64,000 nucleotides of DNA from Paenibacillus faecalis (GTDB lineage: Bacteria; Bacillota; Bacilli; Paenibacillales; Paenibacillaceae). A model generated the notes under the pieces. It worked only from the letters and a program-made list of their open reading frames with translations. It was not told where the DNA came from and searched no databases. The stretch spans positions 2,197,912 to 2,261,911 of the forward strand of contig NZ_LT985747.1 in the NCBI RefSeq assembly GCF_900289175.1. Direction: 5' to 3'. The translations under genes and the position numbers were made by a program. Positions 9,078-17,158 of the stretch are shown here, one piece after another (the stretch's first letter is position 1; each line of letters opens with the position of its first letter).

Positions 9078-9617
9078 ATGAAGCATATTTATCTTGTCAG
9101 ACACTGTAAAGCTACAGGCCAGGAGCCCAAAGCCCCCTTAACACAGGAAGGCCAAGAAGATGCTGAACATATTGCAGAGTACTTCATTGATAAAAACATC
9201 GACGTTATTTACTCTAGTCCGTTCTTACGGGCCTTGGAAACCATAAAGCCTTATTCAGTTAGAACTCATAAAGAGATCTTAATAGACAAACGTTTAAAAG
9301 AAAGAATTTTAAGTACGGTAAATCTTGATGATTGGATGCAGAAGTTAGAAGAAACATACGAAAACCTAGATTTAAAATTAGCAGGCGGGGAATCATCAAA
9401 TGAAGCAACTCACAGGGTTATCGGGTTAATTAATGAATTACAAGAAAGACCGGAGTCTAATTTTATATTGGTTACTCACGGGGCACTACTCTCCTTGATC
9501 ATCAAGAACTATCAGAGCGACTTCGGATTTGAGGATTGGAAAAACATAAAGAACCCAGATATATATTTATTGAAAGTGAATCAAGACGGTGGGTTAATAG
9601 AACATTCATGGGTATAA
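9078..9617 (+). CDS. Histidine phosphatase family protein
   Basis: 179 residues of the histidine phosphatase (phosphoglycerate-mutase-like) superfamily. The phosphorylated histidine is in LVRHCKA near residue 8, the arginine of the pocket is in SSPFLRALET near residue 52, the acidic residue is in GGESSNE near residue 103, and the second histidine is in LVTHGALL near residue 130. The protein is soluble and cytoplasmic. The gene stands alone, with a weak ribosome site (GAAGGATGATATCTG) before ATG 9078. Substrate unknown; small phosphate esters are usual for the family. Confidence 0.9.
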   Translation: MKHIYLVRHCKATGQEPKAPLTQEGQEDAEHIAEYFIDKNIDVIYSSPFLRALETIKPYSVRTHKEILIDKRLKERILSTVNLDDWMQKLEETYENLDLKLAGGESSNEATHRVIGLINELQERPESNFILVTHGALLSLIIKNYQSDFGFEDWKNIKNPDIYLLKVNQDGGLIEHSWV

Positions 9618-9682
9618 ACCAGGACTACCACCAGTAAATTGAAATATTAGACTGCCTACATGTTACGAGGAGAAAACTGCAA

Positions 9683-10056
9683 ATGATTCGCTATCCTTTT
9701 TTGCATGAAGGGACGACTATTGGCGTCACTGCACCTTCATCGGGCGTAAAGGAGCCTTTACACGAAATGGTAAAGCAGGCGATCGGCCGTTTGATAGAGA
9801 AGGGCTACCCGGTGGTTTGCGGGGAGACAATATGGACTCAAAAGAAAGTAAAGTCGGCACCGGCCACCATAAGCTGCGGAACTCAACTCCCTACTGAAGA
9901 ACGAGGAGGTTGGTCTGGTCTTCCCGCCATGGGGTGAAGAGCTGTTGATCGAAATTGTGGATCGAATCGAATAGGACTATATTCAGCCCAAATGGGTTCT
10001 GGGCTACTCAGATACGAGCGTGCTGTTGCTGGCTGTTACGCTCTCCACTGGAACGA
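9683..10056 (+). pseudogene. S66 LD-carboxypeptidase (MccF-like), broken
   Basis: The first 55 residues (RYPFLHEGTTIGVTAPSSG) are a normal S66 peptidase N-terminus. The frame then breaks: AELNSLLKNEEVGLVFPPWG continues in another frame, reaches an in-frame TAG, and resumes as YIQPKWVLGYSDTSVLLL, which contains the serine nucleophile region. The remaining two-thirds of the gene are absent. The family cleaves L,D-peptide bonds in peptidoglycan or self-immunises against microcin C. Confidence 0.85.
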
Positions 10057-10075
10057 GATGAACATGAACAGTACC

Positions 10076-10109
10076 ATCATGATATTTAATAGGTCCAAAT
10101 TATCATGAT
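10076..10109. promoter_or_regulatory. Inverted repeat upstream of secreted propeller gene
   Basis: ATCATGATA at 10076-10084 is perfectly repeated in inverse orientation as TATCATGAT at 10101-10109, with a 16-bp spacer. It lies 44-77 bp before the TTG start at 10153, a fitting place for an operator. Confidence 0.5.
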
Positions 10110-10152
10110 GTGTTATAGTATATTAGACCTAACATGAAGGAGTTGTTCATCT

Positions 10153-11313
10153 TTGAAATGGAAATTTGCTAAAAGTATGCTTATAGCCAGTCTCTTCATT
10201 CTGTTGTTTGCCTTTGGCACTCCAGTGCACGCCAAAGAGCTTCCACAGCCCGAGTGGGTGGTTGATGTATCCAATGGAAAATGGATCCATCCTTCTAGCC
10301 CGACTTGGGGAATAGTGGTGGATTCCCAAGGGAATCAGAGCATGATTGGTCTGAAAACCGCTGCCAACAAAGTCTATCTTGAAAACATGGATCCCACAAC
10401 GGGTCAAATCAGATGGTCCATCCCGCAAGATTCTAGCTTCTTTCCCTCAGAGGATGGCTACATATTTATGGTAGAAAAAAACAACCAGATCAGCGCTATG
10501 CATCTTGCCACAGGCAAGAAGTTATGGACGAGTACTCTACCTTTTGTAGAGGAAGTTTATTATTATGATGATATATATCCGGGGGAAAATGGCAGCCTGT
10601 ATGTCGTCTCACATTCCAAGGATAATAAATCCACCCTATACTATTATGACTCCACTGGCCATAGAACGAAAAAATACACGGTGCCGTATTCGATCGTCGA
10701 TATAGAAGGGGATTATGTGTTTGCCAAAACCTATAATGATGACCCGAATACATACATAATGAGCCTCGCCACAGGTAAAAAAATCAGAACAATAACAGAC
10801 GGGAATTCATTCATCCCTGTAAATGTACTGAAGGATGGCACATTGATTGCTCAAAACGTTGTTAAGAATACGTTAACGCTCAAAGCTTATCAACCTTCAG
10901 GGAAGTTAAAATGGACAAAAAAACTTCCATATGTAAACGGTAGGACAGAAGTGCACACACTTCAGGATCGCTTTCTGTTTATCGATGGTAAAAACAATAC
11001 CTTGAAGCTGTATGCTTCAGATGGCAAGCTGATTGCCAGCAAATCTTACAAACCTATAGGTACCAGCTATAATCGTTTTTGGGGATTGATGTATATAGCG
11101 AAGGATCAGCAGAGCTTCATGTTTACGATTAATAAGGGAAAAAAACACGAAATAATAATAATGGATTCAAAGAATTTGAACGTAATTGAGTCATTCACTA
11201 AAGATGAATATGATAATAACAGTGACTATGAGTTTCTCCATAACAAAACCGAGTTATATATTATCGACAGTTACGGAAAAAGCATCAGCAAGTACAATTT
11301 AAATAATATATAA
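10153..11313 (+). CDS. Secreted PQQ-like beta-propeller repeat protein
   Basis: 386 residues from a TTG start, with AAGGAG 10 bp upstream. The signal peptide is residues 1-26 (FAKSMLIASLFILLFAFGTPVHA). The rest consists of repeated blades such as MDPTTGQIRWSIP, MHLATGKKLWTSTLP and YQPSGKLKWTKKLP; the tGkxxW pattern is that of PQQ-like beta-propeller repeats. Such proteins are usually binding or scaffold modules outside the membrane; no catalytic site is seen. It is a single-gene unit ended by the repeat-type terminator at 11343. Confidence 0.82.
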   Translation: MKWKFAKSMLIASLFILLFAFGTPVHAKELPQPEWVVDVSNGKWIHPSSPTWGIVVDSQGNQSMIGLKTAANKVYLENMDPTTGQIRWSIPQDSSFFPSEDGYIFMVEKNNQISAMHLATGKKLWTSTLPFVEEVYYYDDIYPGENGSLYVVSHSKDNKSTLYYYDSTGHRTKKYTVPYSIVDIEGDYVFAKTYNDDPNTYIMSLATGKKIRTITDGNSFIPVNVLKDGTLIAQNVVKNTLTLKAYQPSGKLKWTKKLPYVNGRTEVHTLQDRFLFIDGKNNTLKLYASDGKLIASKSYKPIGTSYNRFWGLMYIAKDQQSFMFTINKGKKHEIIIMDSKNLNVIESFTKDEYDNNSDYEFLHNKTELYIIDSYGKSISKYNLNNI

Positions 11314-11342
11314 ATGTCGAAGGACAGAACATAGCCCTATTC

Positions 11343-11370
11343 AAAGCCGCTAAATTAGCGGCTTTTTTGT
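11343..11370 (+). terminator. Terminator within dispersed repeat
   Basis: AAAGCCGCT/AGCGGCTTT stem with an AAATT loop and a T-rich tail. It is followed by TGGTCCTATTGCCGA and GAATGTCTAATC, the signature of the dispersed repeat family. Confidence 0.85.
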
Positions 11371-11584
11371 TTTATGGGAATATGGTCCTATTGCCGAGTT
11401 GATGAATGTCTAATCAAGAGCCTTATGCTGAGGCAAGCGATGCGGCATGTACGCGTCGCCCCAGAGAAGCGCGAGCATTACCTGCTCCATAGTCAATAGT
11501 GAGCTTGGTTTGGGCTGAACTAAGCGCGATACCACAAGGAGCTGTAGCAGCATTTTCAAAACTTTTTTTATGATAACCCTTTAC

Positions 11585-11606
11585 ATACTATAGGGGGGTA
11601 TTGTAT
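11585..11606. promoter_or_regulatory. CsoR/CstR-like operator candidate
   Basis: ATACTATAGGGGGGTATTGTAT has the G-run flanked by AT-rich TAT/ATA half-sites that is typical of operators bound by CsoR/RcnR/FrmR/CstR (DUF156) repressors. It lies 51 bp before the leader ORF at 11636. No DUF156 gene is in the window, so the regulator would act from elsewhere. Confidence 0.4.
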
Positions 11607-11635
11607 ATTAATTGTAAAAATAAGGAGGTGAGGCA

Positions 11636-11737
11636 ATGTCGATAATTTCAGAAAGTCTTAATGAAATGTTGTAATCGATCAATGCTGCTCATAAAACGGT
11701 GCAAGAAAAAGCCACATTCATATATCGAAAGGAATGA
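11636..11737 (+). pseudogene. Short leader ORF interrupted by TAA
   Basis: A strong AAGGAGGTG precedes ATG 11636. The frame reads MSIISESLNEML, hits TAA at 11672-11674, and continues in the same frame for 20 codons (SINAAHKTVQEK...) to TGA just before the monooxygenase start. It is either a 12-residue leader peptide or a 33-codon gene with a nonsense change. No family is recognised. Confidence 0.4.
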
Positions 11738-11740
11738 AAA

Positions 11741-13156
11741 ATGATGAGTTTAGAAGCTTTAAATGAACAAGTAAAGAGGGATCTTTCTTATCTTACATTT
11801 GGCGAAGAGGACTGGGTATGCCAGGCCCACCATCCTGAGGGGCATGTCTACGATGCAGTGATTGTAGGAGGCGGCCAGTGTGGCTTAGGTGTGGGCTTTG
11901 GGCTTTTGCGTGAAAGAATATCTAATATCCTTATCATCGATGAAAATGTTGAAGGTTATGAAGGGCCATGGGTAACATACGCTCGTATGATGACATTACG
12001 TACGGCTAAACATTTGATATCCATTGATCTTGGAGTGCCTTCTCTGACTTTTCGCTCTTGGTGGGAAGCACAATTTGGGGCACAAAGTTGGGAGGACATC
12101 GATAAGATTCCACGGAACGATTGGATGAATTATTTACGTTGGTATCGAAAGGTTCTTAATTTACCTGTTGTTAATGAGGTAAAGGTGAAGCTTATTGAGC
12201 CTGCAGGAGAAGATATTTATCGACTGCATATTGAAGGAGCGGGAGCATCTTCTGATACATTGCTGGCCCGCAAGGTTATCTTAGCTACTGGTATTCAAGG
12301 CGGAGGGGAATGGCACGTACCATCTATGATTTCCGAAACATTACCTCGTCACCTCTATGCACACACCTCAGAAGACATTGACTTTAAGGCCCTAAAAGGC
12401 AAGAAGGTGGCCATTTTAGGCGGTGGGGCCTCAGCTTTTGACAATGCCAACTTTGCATTATCTGAAGGCGTCGGTTCGGCTGATGTGTTTGTTCGCCGCA
12501 CAGAGATGCCACGTATTAACCCACTTCGACAAATGAGGGTGTTAGGTCTAATTGAACGTTTTCATGTTCTATCTGATGCTGATAAATATTCCGTGATAGA
12601 CCATTACTTTAAACATCAACCTCCTACAAATGACACATTTGAACGTGCAGCCTCACATCCCGGTTTTACACTCCACTTAGGTGCACCATGGCTTGACGTA
12701 CAGCATGAAGCTGAGAAGGCTATTGTCACTACTCCACAAGGTAATTTCACTTTTGACTTTCTCATCATTTCCACTGGTCTTGTGACTGATCATTCTTTAC
12801 GTCCAGAGCTAAAGCTTTTCGAACCCCATATTGCACGTTGGGACGACTATTATCATGCACCTGCTGAGATTGCCAACCATAAGCTTGATGCGTATCCTTA
12901 CCTCGGCCCTGGCTTTACTTTCACATGCCGGGACAAAAAGGAATCAAAGCTTCTATACGGGCTTTTTGCTTTTAACTATTCAGCTATAGTTAGCTGTGGT
13001 ATCTCAGCCTCTTCGCTTCCGGGAATGAGATATGGGATACCTAGACTCGTTTCATCTGTAGCAGACCAGCTGTTCTCTGATCATCGTGAGGAGATTCTGA
13101 AAAATTACTATTCTTATAAAGAAGCTGAATTTGTTGGAGAATGGACAAAGGCTTAG
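11741..13156 (+). CDS. FAD/NAD(P)-binding flavin monooxygenase-like oxidoreductase
   Basis: 471 residues. An FAD-binding Rossmann motif VIVGGGQCGLGVG lies near residue 40 and a second nucleotide-binding motif VAILGGGASAFDNA near residue 227. This is the two-dinucleotide-fold plan of flavin-containing and SidA/IucD-like N-hydroxylating monooxygenases. Soluble. AAAGGAATG precedes the start; ATG 11741 and 11744 are both possible. An EamA exporter follows 34 bp downstream, so the pair may oxidise and expel a toxic small molecule or make and export an oxidised metabolite. The substrate is not predictable. Confidence 0.82.
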   Translation: MMSLEALNEQVKRDLSYLTFGEEDWVCQAHHPEGHVYDAVIVGGGQCGLGVGFGLLRERISNILIIDENVEGYEGPWVTYARMMTLRTAKHLISIDLGVPSLTFRSWWEAQFGAQSWEDIDKIPRNDWMNYLRWYRKVLNLPVVNEVKVKLIEPAGEDIYRLHIEGAGASSDTLLARKVILATGIQGGGEWHVPSMISETLPRHLYAHTSEDIDFKALKGKKVAILGGGASAFDNANFALSEGVGSADVFVRRTEMPRINPLRQMRVLGLIERFHVLSDADKYSVIDHYFKHQPPTNDTFERAASHPGFTLHLGAPWLDVQHEAEKAIVTTPQGNFTFDFLIISTGLVTDHSLRPELKLFEPHIARWDDYYHAPAEIANHKLDAYPYLGPGFTFTCRDKKESKLLYGLFAFNYSAIVSCGISASSLPGMRYGIPRLVSSVADQLFSDHREEILKNYYSYKEAEFVGEWTKA

Positions 13157-13190
13157 TTTACTATTCAACTATTGAAGGGAAGATAGACAA

Positions 13191-14120
13191 TTGGGGAAGG
13201 TCTTTACAAAATCGACGTCTGCTCTACTACTATTAGTCTTTATTTGGGGTGGAAGTTGGCCGATCTATAAAATGGCTGTGCCTTATACGCCCCCGTTATT
13301 ATTTGCAGGTATGCGTGCATTGATAGGAGGCCTTATACTTGCTGCTCTCATATATAAAATGAGGAACAGGATCAAATGGCGTCAGAATTGGGCGAAATAT
13401 TGTATTTCAGCACTATTTAATACGATTCTCTTTTTTGGGTTACAGACAATAGGACTCATATATTTGCCAGGAGGATTGTTTTCCGTGCTTGTCTATTTTC
13501 AGCCCGTTCTACTTGGATTGTTTGCTTGGATTTGGCTTGGAGAGCACATGTCGCCCTTGAAAATCATAGGTTTGATTACCGGATTCCTTGGAATTGTAGT
13601 TGTCAGTGTGGACGGATTAACCGTTCATGTATCGGTCATTGGTGTTGTCTTAGGGTTGCTTATGGCATTGAGCTGGGCCCTTGGTGTGGTTTATGTGAAG
13701 AAGGTGAGCAGCGAAGTAGATGCTTTCTGGATGGTGTCTTTGCAGTTTATTATTGGTGGAGTTATTCTAATGGGTATGGGAACAATTGTTGAAAACTGGT
13801 CAGCTATTGAATGGAATAGCAAATACCTTTTGGGACTCGGATACGGCTCCACTTTTGGCATTCCACTTGCATATATCATTTACTATAAACTTATTAATGC
13901 GGGAGAGGCGAGCAAAGTCGGCACATTCACGTTTCTTGTACCGATCATTTCCGTATTCATCGGTACGGTATTTTTAGATGAACCGCTAACTTACCGCCTT
14001 GTCGTAGGACTGTTATTAGTAGGTCTAAGTATTTATTTCGTGAATTATCGCGGAAAAAAGGTGAATGCTTCATTATTCAATAGATCGGAGGCAAAATGTA
14101 ATACGGAAGATGTGGGATGA
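13191..14120 (+). CDS. EamA/DMT-family transporter
   Basis: 309 residues with ten predicted membrane helices in two EamA halves, the hallmark of the drug/metabolite transporter superfamily. Recognisable segments include FIWGGSWPIYKMAV at the start of helix 1, GLITGFLGIVVVSVDG after the first half, and PIISVFIGTVFLDEPLTYR in the second half. Start TTG 13191 follows AGGGAAG. It is probably co-transcribed with the monooxygenase. Its last 48 codons plus the terminator reappear, diverged, at 27517-27700. Confidence 0.9.
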   Translation: MGKVFTKSTSALLLLVFIWGGSWPIYKMAVPYTPPLLFAGMRALIGGLILAALIYKMRNRIKWRQNWAKYCISALFNTILFFGLQTIGLIYLPGGLFSVLVYFQPVLLGLFAWIWLGEHMSPLKIIGLITGFLGIVVVSVDGLTVHVSVIGVVLGLLMALSWALGVVYVKKVSSEVDAFWMVSLQFIIGGVILMGMGTIVENWSAIEWNSKYLLGLGYGSTFGIPLAYIIYYKLINAGEASKVGTFTFLVPIISVFIGTVFLDEPLTYRLVVGLLLVGLSIYFVNYRGKKVNASLFNRSEAKCNTEDVG

Positions 14121-14137
14121 CAAGAACATATATGCTT

Positions 14138-14166
14138 AAAAGCCGCTGCTACGCGGCTTTTTTGTT
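14138..14166 (+). terminator. Rho-independent terminator
   Basis: AAAGCCGC/GCGGCTTT stem over TGCTAC with a TTTTTTG tail; it ends the monooxygenase-EamA unit. Confidence 0.85.
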
Positions 14167-14243
14167 TTATATCATCAACTTCTATCATTATCATTTGACA
14201 AGGTGTGTTAGCTATTTTAATTTTGTCATTTATAACACTCCCC

Positions 14244-14453
14244 TCACTTTTTCTTTTTTTTGAAGAAATCGAACTTGATCACATAATCAAAGAGAGAGGT
14301 AATTACAACAGCTCCAAGTGGAATCATTGCGTATGCCCAAGGCGGATTATTTGGAGCTTCACCAGGGGGGGCATCAATTAAAATCTCAAAAAGGACAACA
14401 CAATAAATTAGGGCCAATACAATACCTGTTACGTTCCTATCTTTTTTAAACAT
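14244..14453 (-). CDS. Small two-helix membrane protein
   Basis: 69 residues with two hydrophobic helices (VTGIVLALIYCVVLFEILI and WAYAMIPLGAVVITSLFDYVI) joined by a proline-rich loop APPGEAPNNPPW, and a lysine-rich C-terminus. AAGGTG is 10 bp before the ATG. No family is recognised. It is convergent with the EamA gene. Confidence 0.65.
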   Translation of the reverse strand: MFKKDRNVTGIVLALIYCVVLFEILIDAPPGEAPNNPPWAYAMIPLGAVVITSLFDYVIKFDFFKKKKK

Positions 14454-14530
14454 AGCTATTTTTCACCTTCTTTTGCAAATAACATTTAATGATCTAAATT
14501 AGGCGGCATAAATGTGTTCTGACGGGTTAC

Positions 14531-14602
14531 AGATATGAGACGACGATACGATTAAAGGATGAAGAATGGAACGCTATCGAAGCTTTCTTGCCTCCTGCCT
14601 GA
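14531..14602 (+). pseudogene. IS5-type transposase N-terminal fragment
   Basis: The translation RYETTIRLKDEEWNAIEAF then LPPA and stop matches the conserved opening of IS5-family transposases (RYxLTDEEWxxIxPLLPP). Only 24 codons remain. Confidence 0.55.
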
Positions 14603-15008
14603 AAAATATAAGGAGGTTTCGCTGAAGTTGTTATGTTCGCTCACCCTTCAGTAGTTTGGATGTTATCTGAACAATAGAAGTCAACTGTTGCTAATTAACC
14701 TTCAACGCTCTATTCTTGGAGTACATGAGTTGAAGGAATTACCTTTTTTTGCGATAGGATTATTTCGTTTTTTAATGCCTGTGCGTATTAAGATTTTTTT
14801 GATTTTTTGTTTTTGACTTCTTAACAATATGAACGCATTATGTCTAAAAGAAGTTGCATTTTGCGATTGTTATTACAATTTTATTGAAAATGGGGACAGT
14901 TTTGGGGGAAATTGATATTTTTTGGGTAAGGGGAAGGTAAGGATAAACATCGGCAACATTAAGCAATACTGAAACCAGTAGGAAACAATGGATAATTAGA
15001 ATCCAATA
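14603..15008. other. Intergenic, nothing recognised
   Basis: About 400 bp, A+T-rich, between an IS relic and the deacetylase stop codon. No ORF or terminator hairpin stood out. Confidence 0.45.
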
Positions 15009-15809
15009 TCAAGGGAACTTTCGAATAAAAGTAGCCATTGACTGATCTCCAGGTATTCGAATGCGATGGAGAGTTAAATATCCCTGCTTTTTCTCAGCGT
15101 AACCAGGTTTTGTCGTTACGGCAAATTCAAATCCAGCACGCTTAACGACCTGTATTACATTCTGATTGAATTCACCGGAAGGATAAGCAAAAGCAATTAT
15201 GGGATGCCCTAATCCCTTCTCCAACCTTTGTTTAGCTCCCAAAATTTCGTCCTCAAGTTGTAACTGGTTGCTTTTTGTCAAATCTACATGATGCCGGGTA
15301 TGCACACCAATTTCAATGAGACCAGATTGTTCCATTTCCTGGGCTTGATTCCAATTCAAGTGATTCGGTGAACCAATAAAATCGCTGGTAGCGAATATTG
15401 TTGCTTTCATTTGAAGCTTTTTTAAGATTGGATAAGCGACTGTATAATTATCTAAATAGCCATCATCAAAAGTAATCAAAATCGGTTTATCTGGGAGCCG
15501 TTGGCTCGTCTTCCAACTCATTAATTCCTTGAACGTGATGGTATTATATCCGGCATTCTTTAAATGTTCCATTTGTTTATAAAATACCTTTGGGGGCACA
15601 GAAAGCGTATTAGATTGATTGATGCTAATCGAATGGTACATCAAGATCGGAATAGATTCTGTGTCGAGTCGTGAGATCAATTGAGTTTCTGGTGCTGATT
15701 GTTTTTTCTCGATTTGTGATTGGAGAAGAGGATTCGCTTCTTGTTCCCATCCGCTTATTAACATACTAATTAACAAAAGAAAAATGTGCATAATGTGCAA
15801 TTTACTCAA
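15009..15809 (-). CDS. Polysaccharide deacetylase (NodB domain)
   Basis: 266 residues with an N-terminal export segment and a NodB domain. Catalytic and metal residues are visible: TFDDGY (base and metal aspartates), HTRHHVDL (metal histidines) and AYPSGEF with the RxR-like later motif. The family removes acetyl groups from peptidoglycan, chitin oligomers or exopolysaccharide outside the cell. The export segment reads LLLISMLISGWEQEANP: it looks like a lipobox, but the essential cysteine is tryptophan, so the protein is probably secreted or signal-anchored rather than lipidated. The start ATG 15809 is tentative; 15791 is also in frame. Confidence 0.87.
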   Translation of the reverse strand: MSKLHIMHIFLLLISMLISGWEQEANPLLQSQIEKKQSAPETQLISRLDTESIPILMYHSISINQSNTLSVPPKVFYKQMEHLKNAGYNTITFKELMSWKTSQRLPDKPILITFDDGYLDNYTVAYPILKKLQMKATIFATSDFIGSPNHLNWNQAQEMEQSGLIEIGVHTRHHVDLTKSNQLQLEDEILGAKQRLEKGLGHPIIAFAYPSGEFNQNVIQVVKRAGFEFAVTTKPGYAEKKQGYLTLHRIRIPGDQSMATFIRKFP

Positions 15810-16246
15810 CCTCCAAATATATCTTGTGCATTATCTTGTGTATTTCAGAACAAAAATAAACTAGGGACAGCCAGACAATGTCGAAACAAAAACATGGTCC
15901 CATTGAAAGTCGCTAAATTGGCGGCTTTTAATAGAAGTCCACAACATACCAGATATTCAGCAATTCCACGGGGGGCTATTCCTTTTGATGGGGATGATCC
16001 CCACAGTGTGATGATCCATGGAATAGAAATTAACTTAACTGTGCACACAACTCGACATCGGAGAGCTTTACTGTTTGTTGAAAAAATTAGCTTTGGGTTA
16101 TTATCATTTTCAATGTGTTTTTTCGGAGATAAAGATGATGTCCCAGAGTGGAAAACAAGAACATGCTCGATTCTGGTTCATTATTTGAATTTTAACGCTC
16201 GGACTGGCAACTGTAGACCGATTTAAACCGATAATAGTTAGAGAGG
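15810..16246. other. Intergenic with repeat fragments
   Basis: Around 15893-15935 ATGGTCCCATTGAAAGTCGCTA followed by a GGCGGCTTT half-stem is a degenerate copy of the dispersed repeat, and near 16157 AACAAGAACATGCTCGATT is another scrap. A 146-codon plus-strand frame crosses the region, but it runs through repeat DNA and has no recognisable domain. Confidence 0.5.
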
Positions 16247-16275
16247 AACATAGAACCCTTCTAGGGTTCTATGTT
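16247..16275 (+). terminator. Strong hairpin, terminator-like
   Basis: AACATAGAACCC pairs perfectly (12 bp) with GGGTTCTATGTT over a 5-nt loop. The tail TGTGTTT is a weak T-run. It overlaps the ATG that would start the nucleoside hydrolase relic. Confidence 0.65.
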
Positions 16276-17133
16276 TGTGTTTAAAAAGATTGTTTTTGAT
16301 GCAATAGATTACAGTGTAATTTAGTTGGCATTACAACGGTGTGTGGAGAATCGGAGAAGCGGGCGGCAGTGGCAAATTCGATTTGTAAAACCGTCAAGAG
16401 GGATATTCCGATTGTAGCTGGATTGGATACAACTTTACAGCCTGTCCCTGTATATCCGACCCCGGACGGTGCGGCAGCAGTGGCAAACTGGGAACACGAC
16501 GTCTATGAACAATCGGATGCTCCTGCATTTATGTATGAGATGATTAAAACTAATCCACATGAAATCGTGTTACTCGGAATTGGAACCATGACCAATATTG
16601 CAACCCTGTTTAATACATATCCCGATGCCCTGTCCCTGTTAAAAGGACTCTATGTGATGAATGGATATTATGGCCGAGAGCAATTGCCTGAAGCCTACTA
16701 CAATTGGAACTCATGGGCTGATCCGCTCGCATCCAAAATCGTTTTTTCCTCCAATGTTGCGATTCACCGGGCTATTACACTTGAGATTACGGACAGGTTA
16801 ACGATTGAAGCAGTTAAAGCCAGAGAATTTCTTCGTTCGGATTCCGATTTGATGAAAGCGGTATTTGATTTTGGAGATGCGTGGCTTGAAAGTTCGAATA
16901 AGTTGACACTGCATGACCCGTTGGCGGCAATTTGCATATTTCATCCCGATGTTTGTCAATTCGAACAAGGTTATGTCCGAGTTGAAACCAATGAGAAGAC
17001 GTTCATGGGAGGTACTTCGTTTAGAGCATCACAGAATGGAAACGTGGAAATTTCCTGAGAAGTAGATGCGGAACGTTTCTATCAAATCTTGGCATCTACT
17101 TTATCAATGCAGGGGCCTTTAGAATTCAATTGA
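16271..17133 (+). pseudogene. Nucleoside hydrolase, internal deletion and premature stop
   Basis: The N-terminus FKKIVFD (16277-16300) is followed at once by a frame break; the normal DxDxxxDD calcium/ribose motif is missing. The frame resumes as NLVGITTVCGESEKRAAVANS and runs through a normal nucleoside hydrolase body, including GIGTMTNIA and the second-half NSWADPLAS and LHDPLAA motifs, to TGA 17056-17058. EVDAERFYQILAS continues in the same frame after that stop, so the stop is premature. The family cleaves the N-glycosidic bond of nucleosides. The metal site has been lost, so this copy should be inactive. Confidence 0.85.
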
Positions 17134-17158
17134 AACAAGATTGATAGGAGGTGCATAT

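Noticed and set aside
15786..16226. 146-codon plus-strand frame opposite and after the deacetylase
   Set aside because: It crosses dispersed-repeat DNA and the promoter of the deacetylase, with no ribosome site or recognisable domain.
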